Of a DNA stretch of 64,000 nucleotides, positions 54,949 to 64,000 are shown piece after piece; within the stretch, counting starts at the first letter, position 1, and every line of letters begins with the position of its first letter. Source of the DNA: Starkeya sp. ORNL1 (lineage in GTDB: Bacteria > Pseudomonadota > Alphaproteobacteria > Rhizobiales > Xanthobacteraceae); contig NZ_CP048834.1 in assembly GCF_012971745.1 (NCBI RefSeq), forward strand, positions 5,031,001 to 5,095,000, written 5' to 3'. Below the pieces are notes generated by a model. The model saw nothing but the letters and a program-made list of their open reading frames with translations. It ran no database searches and was not told where the DNA came from. The position numbers and the translations under genes are program-made.

Positions 54949-57459
54949 TTGGCCGATCCCTTGAAGAAGCGGTCCAGCGACGAGCCGCCGTTCGATATCC
55001 CCTTCGACCTGCCGCAAGCTCCCGCGGCGAGAACGAACGCGGCTGCGGCGGGGAAGGGCGTGCCTGCGCCGGCCCATGCGCCGCGCGCCGGCGGCATCGC
55101 CGCGCGCGCCCTGGCCGCGTCAGCGCCGGCTTCCGCCGCTTCGGCGCATTATCTCGCCGGGCTGAATCCCGAGCAGCGCGAAGCCGTGGAGACGCTTGAC
55201 GGGCCGGTCCTGGTGCTGGCGGGAGCGGGCACCGGCAAGACCCGGGCGCTCACCACCCGCATCGCCCATATTCTCTCGCTCGGCCGCGCCTTTCCCTCGC
55301 AGATCCTCTCCGTGACCTTCACCAACAAGGCGGCGCGGGAGATGAAGGAGCGTGTCGCCGCCATGGTCGGCGATGCCGTGGAGGGCATGCCGTGGCTTGG
55401 CACCTTCCACTCCATCGGCGTGCGCATGCTGCGCCGGCATGCGGAACTGGTGGGGCTGAAATCCGGCTTCACCATCCTCGACACCGACGACCAGATCCGC
55501 CTGCTGAAGCAGCTGCTGCAGGCCGAGAGCATCGACGAGAAGCGCTGGCCGGCGCGGCTTTTGGCCAACACCATCGACGGCTGGAAGAATCGCGGCCTCA
55601 GCCCCGAGCAGGTGCCGGCCGGCGAGGGCGCCACCTTTGCCAATGGGCGCGGGCAGAAGCTGTATGCCGATTACCAGGCGCGGCTGAAGGCGCTGAACGC
55701 GGTCGATTTCGGCGACCTGCTGCTGGAAGGCATCCGCCTGCTGCGCGAGAATCCCGACGTGCTGGCGGAATACCACAAGCGCTTCCGCTATATCCTCGTC
55801 GACGAGTATCAGGACACCAACACTGCGCAGTATCTCTGGCTGCGGCTGCTGGCGCAGGGCTCGAGGAATGTCTGCTGCGTCGGCGATGACGACCAGTCGA
55901 TCTATGGCTGGCGCGGCGCCGAGGTGGACAACATCCTGCGCTTCGAGAGCGATTTCCCCGGCGCCAAGGTGATCCGGCTGGAGCGTAATTACCGCTCCAC
56001 CGGCCACATACTCGGCGCCGCCGCGCATCTCATCGCCCACAATGAGGGCCGGCTCGGCAAGACGCTGTTCTCCGAAGGTGAGATCGGCGAGAAGGTCACC
56101 GTCACCGGCGCCTGGGACAGCCAGGAAGAGGCCCGCGCCATCGGCGAGGAGATCGAGCAGCTCGAACGCCATGGCGAGAGCCTGAACCAGGTCGCCATAC
56201 TGGTGCGTGCCTCGTTCCAGATGCGCGAGTTCGAGGATCGCTTCGTCACGCTGGGGCTGAACTACCGGGTAATCGGCGGCCCGCGCTTCTATGAGCGGGC
56301 GGAAATCCGCGATGCGCTGGCCTATCTGCGCTGCGTCGCCTCACCGGCCGACGATCTCGCCTTCGAGCGCATCGTCAATGTGCCGAAGCGCGGGCTCGGC
56401 GATGCGGCGCTGCGCCAGCTCCACGAGCATGCCCGCGGCGCCGGCGTGCCCTTGCAGGAAGCCGCGCGCCAGCTGGTCGAGAGTTCGGAACTGAAGCCGA
56501 AGGTGCGGCTCGCGCTGCGTGACCTCGTGGTCTCGTTCGAGCGCTGGCGCGAGCAGATGGTGCGCCTGCCGCAGAGCGAGCTCGCCGAGATCGTGCTGGA
56601 CGAGAGCGGCTATACCGAGATGTGGCAGAAGGACCGTTCGGCGGACGCCGCGGGCCGGCTCGACAATCTCAAGGAACTGGTGCGCTCGATGGAGCCGTTC
56701 GAGAACCTCGTCGGATTCCTCGAGCATATCTCGCTCGTTATGGACACCGAGGGCGGCAACGGCGCGGCGGCGGTCAGCATCATGACGCTGCACTCCGCCA
56801 AGGGGCTGGAATTCGACATCGTGTTCCTGCCGGGCTGGGAAGAGGGGTTGTTCCCGCACCAGCGCGCGCTCGACGAGCAGGGCAAGGCCGGTCTCGAAGA
56901 GGAGCGGCGGCTGGCTTATGTCGGCCTGACGCGGGCGCGGCGTCACGCCAAGGTGTTCTTTGCCTCCAACCGGCGCATTCACGGGCTGTGGCAGTCGAGC
57001 GTGCCGAGCCGCTTCCTCGACGAGCTGCCCGACGCCCATGTCGAGGTGACGGAATCCAAGGGTGGCCAGGGCTGGGGCGGCGGACAGGCCGGGCGCTACG
57101 GCTATGGGCCGAGCCGTTTCGACAATGCCGAGACCTTCGGCTCCTCCTATTCGACGCCGGGCTGGCAGCGCGCCCAGGCGGCGCGCGAGCGCGGCAACTT
57201 CGCCGAGCCGGCCTCGCGCTATGGCAGCGGCGGGACGTGGAGCGGTGGAGCTCGGAACGGTGGCGGCGGGCGGGTGATCGAGGGTCAGCTGGTCGCCAAG
57301 TCCACCGGCTCGGAGCCGCTCTACGCGGTCGGCGAGCGGGTGTTCCATATCAAGTTCGGCTATGGCGAGGTGGTGGGCGTGGAAGGCAACAAGCTCACCG
57401 TGCAGTTCGACAAGGCCGGCGAGAAGAAGGTGCTGGACAGCTTCGTCGAGCGGGGGTGA
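54949..57459 (+). CDS. uvrD: UvrD/PcrA-family DNA helicase
   Basis: An 836-residue superfamily 1A 3'-5' helicase in repair and replication restart. After a disordered Ala/Pro-rich N-terminus (about 1-62), motif I is AGAGTGKT, motif Ia VTFTNKAAREMKER, motif II VDEYQDTN, motif III GDDDQSIYGWRGA, motif IV LERNYRS, motif V TLHSAKGLEF and motif VI VGLTRARR. The C-terminus is a Gly-rich linker and a Tudor-like domain (VGERVFHIKFGYGEVVGVEG) as in PcrA. The start is an unusual TTG at 54949, supported by aagga 5 bases upstream and by the absence of a nearby ATG. Confidence 0.93.
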   Translation: MADPLKKRSSDEPPFDIPFDLPQAPAARTNAAAAGKGVPAPAHAPRAGGIAARALAASAPASAASAHYLAGLNPEQREAVETLDGPVLVLAGAGTGKTRALTTRIAHILSLGRAFPSQILSVTFTNKAAREMKERVAAMVGDAVEGMPWLGTFHSIGVRMLRRHAELVGLKSGFTILDTDDQIRLLKQLLQAESIDEKRWPARLLANTIDGWKNRGLSPEQVPAGEGATFANGRGQKLYADYQARLKALNAVDFGDLLLEGIRLLRENPDVLAEYHKRFRYILVDEYQDTNTAQYLWLRLLAQGSRNVCCVGDDDQSIYGWRGAEVDNILRFESDFPGAKVIRLERNYRSTGHILGAAAHLIAHNEGRLGKTLFSEGEIGEKVTVTGAWDSQEEARAIGEEIEQLERHGESLNQVAILVRASFQMREFEDRFVTLGLNYRVIGGPRFYERAEIRDALAYLRCVASPADDLAFERIVNVPKRGLGDAALRQLHEHARGAGVPLQEAARQLVESSELKPKVRLALRDLVVSFERWREQMVRLPQSELAEIVLDESGYTEMWQKDRSADAAGRLDNLKELVRSMEPFENLVGFLEHISLVMDTEGGNGAAAVSIMTLHSAKGLEFDIVFLPGWEEGLFPHQRALDEQGKAGLEEERRLAYVGLTRARRHAKVFFASNRRIHGLWQSSVPSRFLDELPDAHVEVTESKGGQGWGGGQAGRYGYGPSRFDNAETFGSSYSTPGWQRAQAARERGNFAEPASRYGSGGTWSGGARNGGGGRVIEGQLVAKSTGSEPLYAVGERVFHIKFGYGEVVGVEGNKLTVQFDKAGEKKVLDSFVERG

Positions 57460-57544
57460 GGACCGTCCCCGCAAACATGCTGGCACTCCGCCCGCTCATC
57501 TGGCACTAAACCGCTCCGCTGCGGGCGCAGATGTGAGGATCGGA

Positions 57545-58459
57545 ATGCTCGAAGGACTGCCGCCGAACGGCGCCACGCACATCATGCGGGTCTCCGCCCC
57601 GGAGCGCGAAGCGCGGGGCATCGCCGATCTGATTGCCGAGAGCTTCGATCCGGCCGAGGTCGCCACCGCCGCCTTCGAGGAAGGCGAGAGCTGGGCGGTG
57701 GAGGTCTATTTCGGCGAGGCGCCGGACGAGGCGAACGTGCGCGAGTTGGTGCGCATCGTCGCGCCCCAGGCGGCGGATGCCGCGGTGTTCGCCACGCTCG
57801 ACAAGAAGGACTGGGTCGCCGCTTCGCTGGAGGGACTGGCGCCGGTGGCGGTCGGGCGCGTCGTGGTGCACGGCTCGCATGATCGCGGCCGCATCGCGCC
57901 GAACCGCATCGGCATCGAGATCGAGGCGGCGCTGGCCTTCGGCACCGGACATCACGGCACCACCCAGGGGTGCCTGCACGCCATCGTCTCGCAGGCCAAG
58001 CGCGGCAAGCCGCGGCGCACCCTCGATGTCGGCACCGGCACCGGCGTGCTCGCGATCGCGGCGGCGCGGTTGTTCCATCGCCCGGTGCTGGCGAGCGACA
58101 TTGATCGGGTGGCGGTGGTGACGTCGCGGGAGAATGCGCGGCTCAACAAGGCAAGCGCCGAGATCACATTCCTGCACGCGCCGGGGCTGGGCGCGCGGGA
58201 ATTCCGGCGGACCGGGCGGTTCGACCTGATCCTCGCCAACATCCTGCTCGGGCCGCTGAAGGGCCTGGCCAAGCCGATGCGCCCGCTGCTGGCGCCGGGC
58301 GGCACGGTGGTGCTGTCAGGCCTGCTGGCGCCACAGGCGATGAGCGCGCTTGCGGCCTATCGGGCGCAAGGGCTGCGTCTCAAGCGCAAGCGCACCATTG
58401 AGGGCTGGACCACGCTGGAGCTCTCCGCCCGGCAGCAGAGGCCGGTGCGGCGAGGCTGA
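57545..58459 (+). CDS. prmA: Ribosomal protein L11 methyltransferase PrmA
   Basis: A 304-residue SAM-dependent methyltransferase that modifies ribosomal protein L11. The N-terminal substrate-binding domain (about 1-110) precedes the Rossmann domain, with FGTGHHGTTQGCL, motif I LDVGTGTGVLAIAAA, and the catalytic-type motif LILANILLGPL. The ATG at 57545 follows gaggatcgga; the longer frame lies in the helicase gene. Position after uvrD is common in related genomes as I recall. Confidence 0.93.
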   Translation: MLEGLPPNGATHIMRVSAPEREARGIADLIAESFDPAEVATAAFEEGESWAVEVYFGEAPDEANVRELVRIVAPQAADAAVFATLDKKDWVAASLEGLAPVAVGRVVVHGSHDRGRIAPNRIGIEIEAALAFGTGHHGTTQGCLHAIVSQAKRGKPRRTLDVGTGTGVLAIAAARLFHRPVLASDIDRVAVVTSRENARLNKASAEITFLHAPGLGAREFRRTGRFDLILANILLGPLKGLAKPMRPLLAPGGTVVLSGLLAPQAMSALAAYRAQGLRLKRKRTIEGWTTLELSARQQRPVRRG

Positions 58460-58464
58460 AGCGA

Positions 58465-58680
58465 TCAGTCGCCGAGCGGGCGGTGCCAGATCGAGACCAG
58501 AGCCGTGGAATTGGGATCGAACCTGGCGAAGTGGCGGTGGCGGGCGAGCTCACGCTCGGCCTGCTGCATACGCGCCTCGATCACCCGGTCGAGAATGCGA
58601 CCCCAGAAACCCCGGGCCGGGCGGGCCGCGGCGGGTACCTTGGTGTTCGCGCGGGACTCGTCAAAATATGCGACGGTCAT
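58465..58680 (-). CDS. Small conserved-type hypothetical protein (71 residues)
   Basis: I do not recognise a named family. The protein starts at 58680 with a strong aggag ribosome site 7 bases upstream (MTVAYFDESRANTKVPAAAR). A central basic amphipathic helix, ILDRVIEARMQQAERELARH, dominates, with an acidic-aromatic N-terminus. There is no signal or membrane segment. It ends 5 bases from prmA on the opposite strand. A longer frame to 58743 lacks a ribosome site. Confidence 0.6.
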   Translation of the reverse strand: MTVAYFDESRANTKVPAAARPARGFWGRILDRVIEARMQQAERELARHRHFARFDPNSTALVSIWHRPLGD

Positions 58681-58999
58681 GAGTTTGCTCCTGCTTTGGG
58701 AAGGGTATCGGCCCCTCCTTTTATGCAGTGCAACATAAACCAACGGCGCTGCACAAAAAGCGCAATGCGCTCATGGCAGCCCCGCGGCGCTGGTATGCCA
58801 CGGGGGTATGGAATGGGGCGTCTGGAGACGCCATGACGAGGGTCATCCCGGCCGCAGCCCACGGGTCTTGGCTACGGCAACCCCGAGGACAGGCTCCGCA
58901 GAGAGCCGGGATCGCGACACAGTGAAGAGCGTTTGCGCGATCCCGGATCGGCCTTTGGCCGTCCGGGATGACGCCCAGGGTTTGCGAACTGCGCAGGCC
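58681..58999. other. Gene-free region containing a family B repeat
   Basis: A 319-base gap between two minus-strand genes. Its right half is the family B repeat at 58842-58972. The left part probably holds the promoter of the 71-residue gene; no boxes can be assigned. Confidence 0.5.
58842..58972. repeat. Family B palindromic repeat, copy 3 (longer variant)
   Basis: Same ends (gtcatcccgg and ccgggatgac) and inner blocks gagccgggatcgcg and cgatcccggatcggcc as the other copies. An extra stretch of about 30 bases is inserted in the left half (around 58855-58890). Confidence 0.8.
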
Positions 59000-59512
59000 C
59001 TATGACAGACGGACTGGCATGTTCAACGGCCGGCCGAGGCCATCGGGCTCAGGCAAGGCGCCGTGCGCTGCCTTCATCAAGGCGAGCCGCTCCAGCACGT
59101 CGTCCGGGAACGGCGTCACGCGGCGCGTCTCCATGTCGACATGCAGCGCGATCTGCTCGCAGGTCGCCGCGGTCCAGCCCTCCCGGGCGTGGTGCATCTC
59201 CTGGAACAGGTGCATCCGCTTGTCGTCGTAATTGACGAGGCGCAGAGCGACCCGCACCTCCTGGCCTGCGCGCAACTCGCGCAGGAAGCGCAGATGCGAC
59301 TCCGCGGTGAAGAAGGAGGCCGCACGACGCACCACATAATGCGGCCCGAGGCCCACGAGGAACACCGCCTCGTCCACCGCGCGGTCGAACAGCAGGCCAT
59401 AATAGGCCGAATTCAGGTGCCCGTTATAGTCAACCCAGTTCGGCTCGACCGTCATCACGGACGAGACGAAAGGAGCAAAGAATACGGGCTCGAAGTCGAT
59501 CCCGTCTAACAT
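59000..59512 (-). CDS. Thioesterase family protein (hotdog fold)
   Basis: A 170-residue 4-hydroxybenzoyl-CoA-thioesterase-like hotdog protein. The active-site stretch WVDYNGHLNSAYYGLLFDRA carries the conserved Asp-x-x-x-His, and LRFLRELRAGQEVRV is the expected second strand. Related proteins include betainyl-CoA thioesterases of carnitine catabolism, but no carnitine genes are nearby. I chose the ATG at 59512 (MLDGIDFEPVF); the 25-residue longer frame has no family-like sequence. Divergent from the FAD dehydrogenase gene. Confidence 0.82.
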   Translation of the reverse strand: MLDGIDFEPVFFAPFVSSVMTVEPNWVDYNGHLNSAYYGLLFDRAVDEAVFLVGLGPHYVVRRAASFFTAESHLRFLRELRAGQEVRVALRLVNYDDKRMHLFQEMHHAREGWTAATCEQIALHVDMETRRVTPFPDDVLERLALMKAAHGALPEPDGLGRPLNMPVRLS

Positions 59513-59754
59513 GACACACCCCTGTCGGAGGTCGGAGATTGGTTGAGAATGCCCTATTGGAAGGCATTGTGCCGAGTTTCCATGCACTCGTCACCTGCCC
59601 AAATGGCCATTGAATGACTCAAATCTTACGATGGCATGGTTTATGTGACGTCCTGTTGGTGGAAACGTCGCGTGAGGCGGCGGCGAAACGTCCGATGCGG
59701 TATAGGCACGCCGTCATATAAACCGGACAGGAATACGGGGCAGGAGGAGCAGCC

Positions 59755-61170
59755 ATGGCGGAACTCGTCGAGGAACGCACCGGGGAAACCGCGCCGCAAA
59801 GCGCAGTGGAAGCGGTTATCGCCAGCCTTTCCAGCCACTTCGGCGACCGGCTGGCGACCGGGCGCGCGATCCGCGAGCAGCACGCCAACACGGTCACCTG
59901 GTTGGCGAACGAAGCGCCGGACGCCGTGGTGTTCGCCGAGAGCACCGAGGATGTTCAAAAAGTCGTGCGCGCCTGCGCGAAATACGCCGTTCCGGTCATC
60001 GCCTTCGGCACCGGCTCCTCGCTGGAAGGCCAGGTGAATGCGCCGCTCGGCGGCATCTCCATCGACCTGTCGCGGATGAACCGGGTGCTGTCGGTGCACA
60101 CGGAAGATCTCGACTGCACGGTCGAACCCGGCGTCACCCGCAAGCAGCTCAACGAGCATCTGCGCGACCTCGGCCTTTTCTTCCCGATCGATCCGGGCGC
60201 CGATGCCTCGCTCGGCGGCATGGCTTCGACCCGCGCCTCCGGCACCAATGCGGTGCGCTACGGCACGATGCGGGACAATGTCATCGCGCTGACCGCGGTG
60301 CTGGCGAATGGCGAGATCGTCACCACGGCGCGACGGGCGAAGAAGTCCTCCGCCGGCTATGATCTGACCCGCCTGCTGATCGGCGCGGAAGGCACGCTCG
60401 GCATCATCACCGCGTTGACGTTGCGGCTGCACGGCATTCCCGAGGCGATCTCGGCCGGCATTTGCGGCTTCCCGACCATCCGCACGGCCTGCGATGCGGT
60501 GATCGCCACCATCCAGTCCGGCATTCCGGTGGCGCGCATCGAATTGCTGGACGAGGTGCAGGTGCGGGCCTGCAACGCCTATTCCAAGCTCACGCTCGTC
60601 GAGCAGCCGACGCTGTTCGTCGAATTCCACGGCACCGAGGCCGGCGTCGCCGAGCAGGCGGAGCGCTTCGGCGAGATCGCCGCGGAGTATGGCGGCGGCG
60701 ACTTCAACTGGGCGACGCGGCCGGAGGAGCGCACGAAACTGTGGCAGGCGCGGCATGATGCCTATTGGGCGGCGCTGCCGCTGCGCCCAGGCTCGAAGGC
60801 GCTGGCCACCGATGTCTGCGTGCCGCTGTCGCGGCTTGCCGAATGCGTCGACGAGACCAAGCGCGACATCGAGGAGATGGGGCTGATCGCGCCCATCGTC
60901 GGCCATGTCGGCGACGGCAATTTCCACACCATGCCGTTGATCATGATGGATGATCCGATGGAGGTGGCGCGGGTCAAGACGTTCGTCGGCCGCCTCACCG
61001 AGCGGGCGCTCGCCATGGGCGGCACCTCGACCGGCGAGCATGGCGTCGGCCAGGGCAAGCGCAAATATATGGAAGCCGAGCATGGCGCCGCGGCGCTCGA
61101 TGCCATGCGGGCGATCAAGCAGGCACTCGATCCGCAGAACATCATGAATCCGGCCAAAATCCTCCCCTAG
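59755..61170 (+). CDS. FAD-linked dehydrogenase, D-lactate/glycolate oxidase (GlcD/Dld) type
   Basis: A 471-residue flavoprotein oxidising a D-2-hydroxy acid. The PCMH-type FAD domain (about 55-235) has the stretch PVIAFGTGSSLEGQVNAPLG and GADASLGGMASTRASGTNAVRYG. The C-terminal oxidase domain has the metal and substrate site VGHVGDGNFH and TGEHGVGQGK, which are hallmarks of the GlcD/DLD family. No partner GlcE/GlcF genes follow, which favours a one-subunit D-lactate dehydrogenase (cytochrome) type. The ATG follows ggaggagcagcc. Confidence 0.9.
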   Translation: MAELVEERTGETAPQSAVEAVIASLSSHFGDRLATGRAIREQHANTVTWLANEAPDAVVFAESTEDVQKVVRACAKYAVPVIAFGTGSSLEGQVNAPLGGISIDLSRMNRVLSVHTEDLDCTVEPGVTRKQLNEHLRDLGLFFPIDPGADASLGGMASTRASGTNAVRYGTMRDNVIALTAVLANGEIVTTARRAKKSSAGYDLTRLLIGAEGTLGIITALTLRLHGIPEAISAGICGFPTIRTACDAVIATIQSGIPVARIELLDEVQVRACNAYSKLTLVEQPTLFVEFHGTEAGVAEQAERFGEIAAEYGGGDFNWATRPEERTKLWQARHDAYWAALPLRPGSKALATDVCVPLSRLAECVDETKRDIEEMGLIAPIVGHVGDGNFHTMPLIMMDDPMEVARVKTFVGRLTERALAMGGTSTGEHGVGQGKRKYMEAEHGAAALDAMRAIKQALDPQNIMNPAKILP

Positions 61171-61251
61171 ACTGATCGGGTTCCCTAAGATCATCCCGGC
61201 GCTGCTGCCGGTTCATTCCGCCCGGCCACGGCCGGTTCATGGAGACGATGG

Positions 61252-64000
61252 GTGCAGACCGTCCTGCTCTCGCTCGCAACGGCCGTCATCCTTGCCATCG
61301 TCGCGGCCTTCGCGGCGCCGGCCTATATTGACTGGTCGCAGTGGCGCGCCACGTTCGAGACGCAGGCGGCGCGCGCCGTCGGCGCGCCGGTGGTGATCCG
61401 CGGGCCGATCACGGCCGAGCTGCTGCCCATACCCAAGCTGGTGCTGCACGACGTCTCCATCGGCGCCGACGGCGTCGGCACCGGGGTCACCGCCACCGAG
61501 CTGCGCGGCAGCTTTGCGCTCGGCTCGCTGCTCAAGGGCGAACTCGCCGCCGATCATCTCACCGTGGTGAAGCCGAAGGTGCGTCTCGTGCTCGACGCCA
61601 CCGGCAGGATCGCGCTGCCGACCGGCGCACGCACCCCCGGCGGCTTCAGCATCACCGAGCTCGCCATCGAGAGCGGTACGCTGGACGTGCTCGACCGCGC
61701 CACCGGCCGTTCCTTCGCGCTGTCCGACGTCGATCTCAAGGGCGAGATCGGCAGCCCGACCGGCCCGGTCAAGCTCGATGGCGAGATCGAGAGCGACGGG
61801 CACCGGCAGATCGTCAAGCTGCTGCTGGGCGTGCCCGCGGCCGACGGCTCGTCGAAGCTGCGCGTCGTGCTGGGCGGCACCAATGCGCCGAGCGGCTTCG
61901 AAGCGGACGGTACGCTGCGCCTCGCCGGCGGCCAGCCGGCGTTCGAGGGGCGTTCCTCCTATACGGTCAAGCCTGTCAAGGACGCCGCGACGCCGCTCGC
62001 ACGTGCCGGCTGGAGCCTGGCCGGCACGGCGCGCGCCACCCGCGAGAGCATCGAGGCGCAGGACCTCACCTTGAGCCTCGGCGGAGGCGATCGTCCGGTC
62101 GAACTCACCGGGACCGGCAAGCTTGCGGCCATTCCGGGGGCGCCGGCGCAGGCACACGCGCCGATGCGGCTCGATCTCGCGCTCGGTGCGCGGCAGATCG
62201 ACCTCAACACCATGACCGTCGGCGCAGCGCCGCTCGCCGCGCTCGCCGATATCGCGCAGGCGCTGGCCCCGCTGGCGGAATTGACCACCGCCGGCAATCT
62301 CACCCTCTCCAGCGACACCGTGCTGATCGGCGGCGCGCCGGTGCGCGAACTGAAGGCCGATCTCGGCTGGTCGGGCAATGGCTGGCAGGTAAAGACGTTC
62401 GCCGCCAAGCTGCCCGGCCGTGCCGCGGTGCAGGTAACCGGCCGGGTGCCGCGCGGCGCTGCCGACAGCCTGTTCGCCGGCGATCTCGCCATCGATGCCG
62501 AGGATTTGCCGACGCTCGCCGGCTGGGCCTCGCCCAATGCCGCGACGCTGCTCGCCGGCCTGCCGCCCGGCGCGGCGAGCCTGAAGGGCACCATCGCCGC
62601 CGGCCCGGCGCGGGTCCGGCTGGACAATCTGGCGCTCGGGCTCGGGACGCTGCGGCTGACCGGAACCGCGGGCTACGCTTATCCGGACGCCGGCGGACGC
62701 GGCAAGCTGGATGCGACCCTGAAGGGCGACGGCGTCGATCTCGATGCATTGCTGCCACCGGCGCGGCGGCTGCTGGCAAGCGGGCGCGATGCAGTGGACG
62801 TCGCGCTCGCCTTTGACGGCACCAATGTCCGGCTTTCCGGCCTGCCGGCGGCGAAGCTTGGCCTGACGCTTGCGGCGAGCAATGGCGGGCTGTCCATCGA
62901 CCGGCTCGGTATCGGCAATCTCAGTGGGCTCGACGTTACCGGCAAGGGCCGGCTCGCGAGCGCGGACCAGCTCGATGGCGGCTTCGAGGCGCGCCTCACT
63001 GGCGCCAAGGCCGACGGGCTTGCGGTGCTGGCGCAGACCTTCGGGCCGGCCGGGCTCGATGCGCTGGCATTGAGGCTCTCCCCGGTGCTGGCGCCGGTCG
63101 ACCTCACTCTCAAGCTCGCCGCCGCCAACGGGCGCTCCGACATCACCGCCAGCGGGCGGCTCGGCGGGCTGAGCGGCACCGCCGCCTTCGGCCTTGGTGG
63201 CGGGGAGCAAAGCGGCAAGCTGACGCTCGACATCGCCGACGGCGCCGACCTGCTCGGCCGCTTCGGGGTGCCCGGCTTGCGCCCGAAGCTCGGCCCGGCG
63301 CGCCTCGACGCCACCCTCGCACCGAAGCTCGATGCGCAACTGCTGCTCGCCGGGGCGAACCTCACCGCACGCGGCGACCTCACGAAGGACACGGGCGGCG
63401 ACTGGCGTCCCACGCTGCAGGTCTCGCTCGCCACCGCCGATCTCGCCAAGCTGTTCCCGGTCGTCGCCGCGGCGGCCGACGGTGTCGGCGCGGTGCCGGT
63501 GAACCTCGCCGGCACGCTCACCCGTCCCGAGGCGACGTGGCGGATCGACGGGCTCGTCGGCACGTTGTCCGGCGGCAAGATCGAAGGCTCGCTCGGCTAC
63601 GGGCCCGACCGGCCGGAGCCGGTGGACGCCGATATCAGGCTCGATCGCTGGTCCCTCGGCCGCGCGCTGGCGCTGGTCGCCGGCCGCGCCGGTGGCAATG
63701 GCGCCTGGCCGGATGGACGGTTCGGGCCGCAGCCGTTGCCGGACCTCGCCGCCACGGTGTCACTCACTGTGGGCCGGCTTGACATGCCGGTCGGCCTGCC
63801 GCTGGCCGATGCCCGGCTCAGGGCACGGCTGGCACCCGGCAGCGCCGCCATCGAGGACCTGTCGGGCCGCTTCGCCGGCGGCATGCTGTCCGGAACCTTG
63901 AAGCTGGCGCGCCGCGGCGAGGTGCTGGCGGCAGACGGCCATCTCGCACTCACCGGCGCCGATCTCACCACCCTGCTTACCATGGTGAGCGCCAAGCCGG
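61252..64000 (+). CDS. AsmA family protein, 3'-truncated by window edge
   Basis: An open frame of more than 915 codons running off the window. It begins with GTG at 61252 after a ggagacg ribosome site. The N-terminal signal-anchor (VQTVLLSLATAVILAIVAAF) leads into AAPAYIDWSQWR and GPITAELLPIPKLVLHDVSIG, the AsmA opening pattern; residues after about 60 are long beta-rich repeats with DLTLSLGG-like and LDADLPTL-like strands. AsmA-like proteins are inner-membrane-anchored bridge-type proteins implicated in lipid transfer to the outer membrane. The long frame on the opposite strand is a shadow. Confidence 0.85.
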   Translation, partial: MQTVLLSLATAVILAIVAAFAAPAYIDWSQWRATFETQAARAVGAPVVIRGPITAELLPIPKLVLHDVSIGADGVGTGVTATELRGSFALGSLLKGELAADHLTVVKPKVRLVLDATGRIALPTGARTPGGFSITELAIESGTLDVLDRATGRSFALSDVDLKGEIGSPTGPVKLDGEIESDGHRQIVKLLLGVPAADGSSKLRVVLGGTNAPSGFEADGTLRLAGGQPAFEGRSSYTVKPVKDAATPLARAGWSLAGTARATRESIEAQDLTLSLGGGDRPVELTGTGKLAAIPGAPAQAHAPMRLDLALGARQIDLNTMTVGAAPLAALADIAQALAPLAELTTAGNLTLSSDTVLIGGAPVRELKADLGWSGNGWQVKTFAAKLPGRAAVQVTGRVPRGAADSLFAGDLAIDAEDLPTLAGWASPNAATLLAGLPPGAASLKGTIAAGPARVRLDNLALGLGTLRLTGTAGYAYPDAGGRGKLDATLKGDGVDLDALLPPARRLLASGRDAVDVALAFDGTNVRLSGLPAAKLGLTLAASNGGLSIDRLGIGNLSGLDVTGKGRLASADQLDGGFEARLTGAKADGLAVLAQTFGPAGLDALALRLSPVLAPVDLTLKLAAANGRSDITASGRLGGLSGTAAFGLGGGEQSGKLTLDIADGADLLGRFGVPGLRPKLGPARLDATLAPKLDAQLLLAGANLTARGDLTKDTGGDWRPTLQVSLATADLAKLFPVVAAAADGVGAVPVNLAGTLTRPEATWRIDGLVGTLSGGKIEGSLGYGPDRPEPVDADIRLDRWSLGRALALVAGRAGGNGAWPDGRFGPQPLPDLAATVSLTVGRLDMPVGLPLADARLRARLAPGSAAIEDLSGRFAGGMLSGTLKLARRGEVLAADGHLALTGADLTTLLTMVSAKP

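Overview
This 64 kb window is a chromosomal segment of a GC-rich alphaproteobacterium. Gene content (an mraZ-to-ftsZ division cluster followed by lpxC, bamD, recN and ligA; a DUF3309 protein; an extensin-like lipoprotein; dispersed palindromic repeats) points to the Hyphomicrobiales, probably near Xanthobacter/Ancylobacter/Starkeya. That placement is inferred from gene families, not from a database search.

Region 1 (1-7.8 kb) is a carbohydrate or polyol catabolic locus: an ABC permease (cut by the window edge), its ATPase, a transglutaminase-like protein, an FGGY sugar kinase, a VOC-fold protein, a class II ketose-bisphosphate aldolase and a CbbY-like HAD phosphatase, all on the + strand, with a convergent RpiR-type regulator. 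The logic is import, phosphorylation, aldol cleavage and phosphate removal. The substrate cannot be read from the sequence.

Region 2 (8.2-17.5 kb) carries two consecutive acetoin-dehydrogenase-like gene sets, each encoding E1 alpha, E1 beta and an E2 whose C-terminus is an alpha/beta hydrolase. They flank an AcoX-type NAD-kinase-fold gene. A strong intrinsic terminator closes the second set and is followed by a PQQ-type sorbosone dehydrogenase homologue. No E3 gene is present.

Region 3 (17.8-22.0 kb) holds an extensin-like lipoprotein with LAS-type metallopeptidase motifs, a divergent DapB-like reductase lacking the catalytic histidine pair, the RNase P RNA gene (minus strand), a small lytic transglycosylase and an amidase.

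Region 4 (22.3-44.7 kb) is the division and cell-wall (dcw) cluster: mraZ, rsmH, ftsL, ftsI, murE, murF, mraY, murD, ftsW, murG, murC, murB, ddl, ftsQ, ftsA, ftsZ. A four-copy 10-bp-period operator matching the known MraZ site lies upstream of mraZ. Three accessory insertions interrupt the cluster: an antisense MBL hydrolase between mraY and murD, a DUF4272 gene between murD and ftsW, and an MntA/HepT-type toxin-antitoxin pair between murC and murB.

Region 5 (45-64 kb) contains lpxC, bamD, recN and ligA, then a small DUF3309 membrane protein, an M24 aminopeptidase P, a LysE-type exporter, an orphan solute-binding protein, a UvrD/PcrA helicase, prmA, a hotdog thioesterase, a D-lactate/glycolate-type FAD dehydrogenase and a 5' portion of an AsmA-family gene that runs off the window.

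Two families of long palindromic repeats recur between genes (family A at about 1.99, 6.8, 17.5, 19.9 and 26.3 kb; family B at about 30.6, 51.4 and 58.9 kb, with a relative at 14.9 kb). I saw no tRNA, rRNA, CRISPR array, insertion sequence or prophage.
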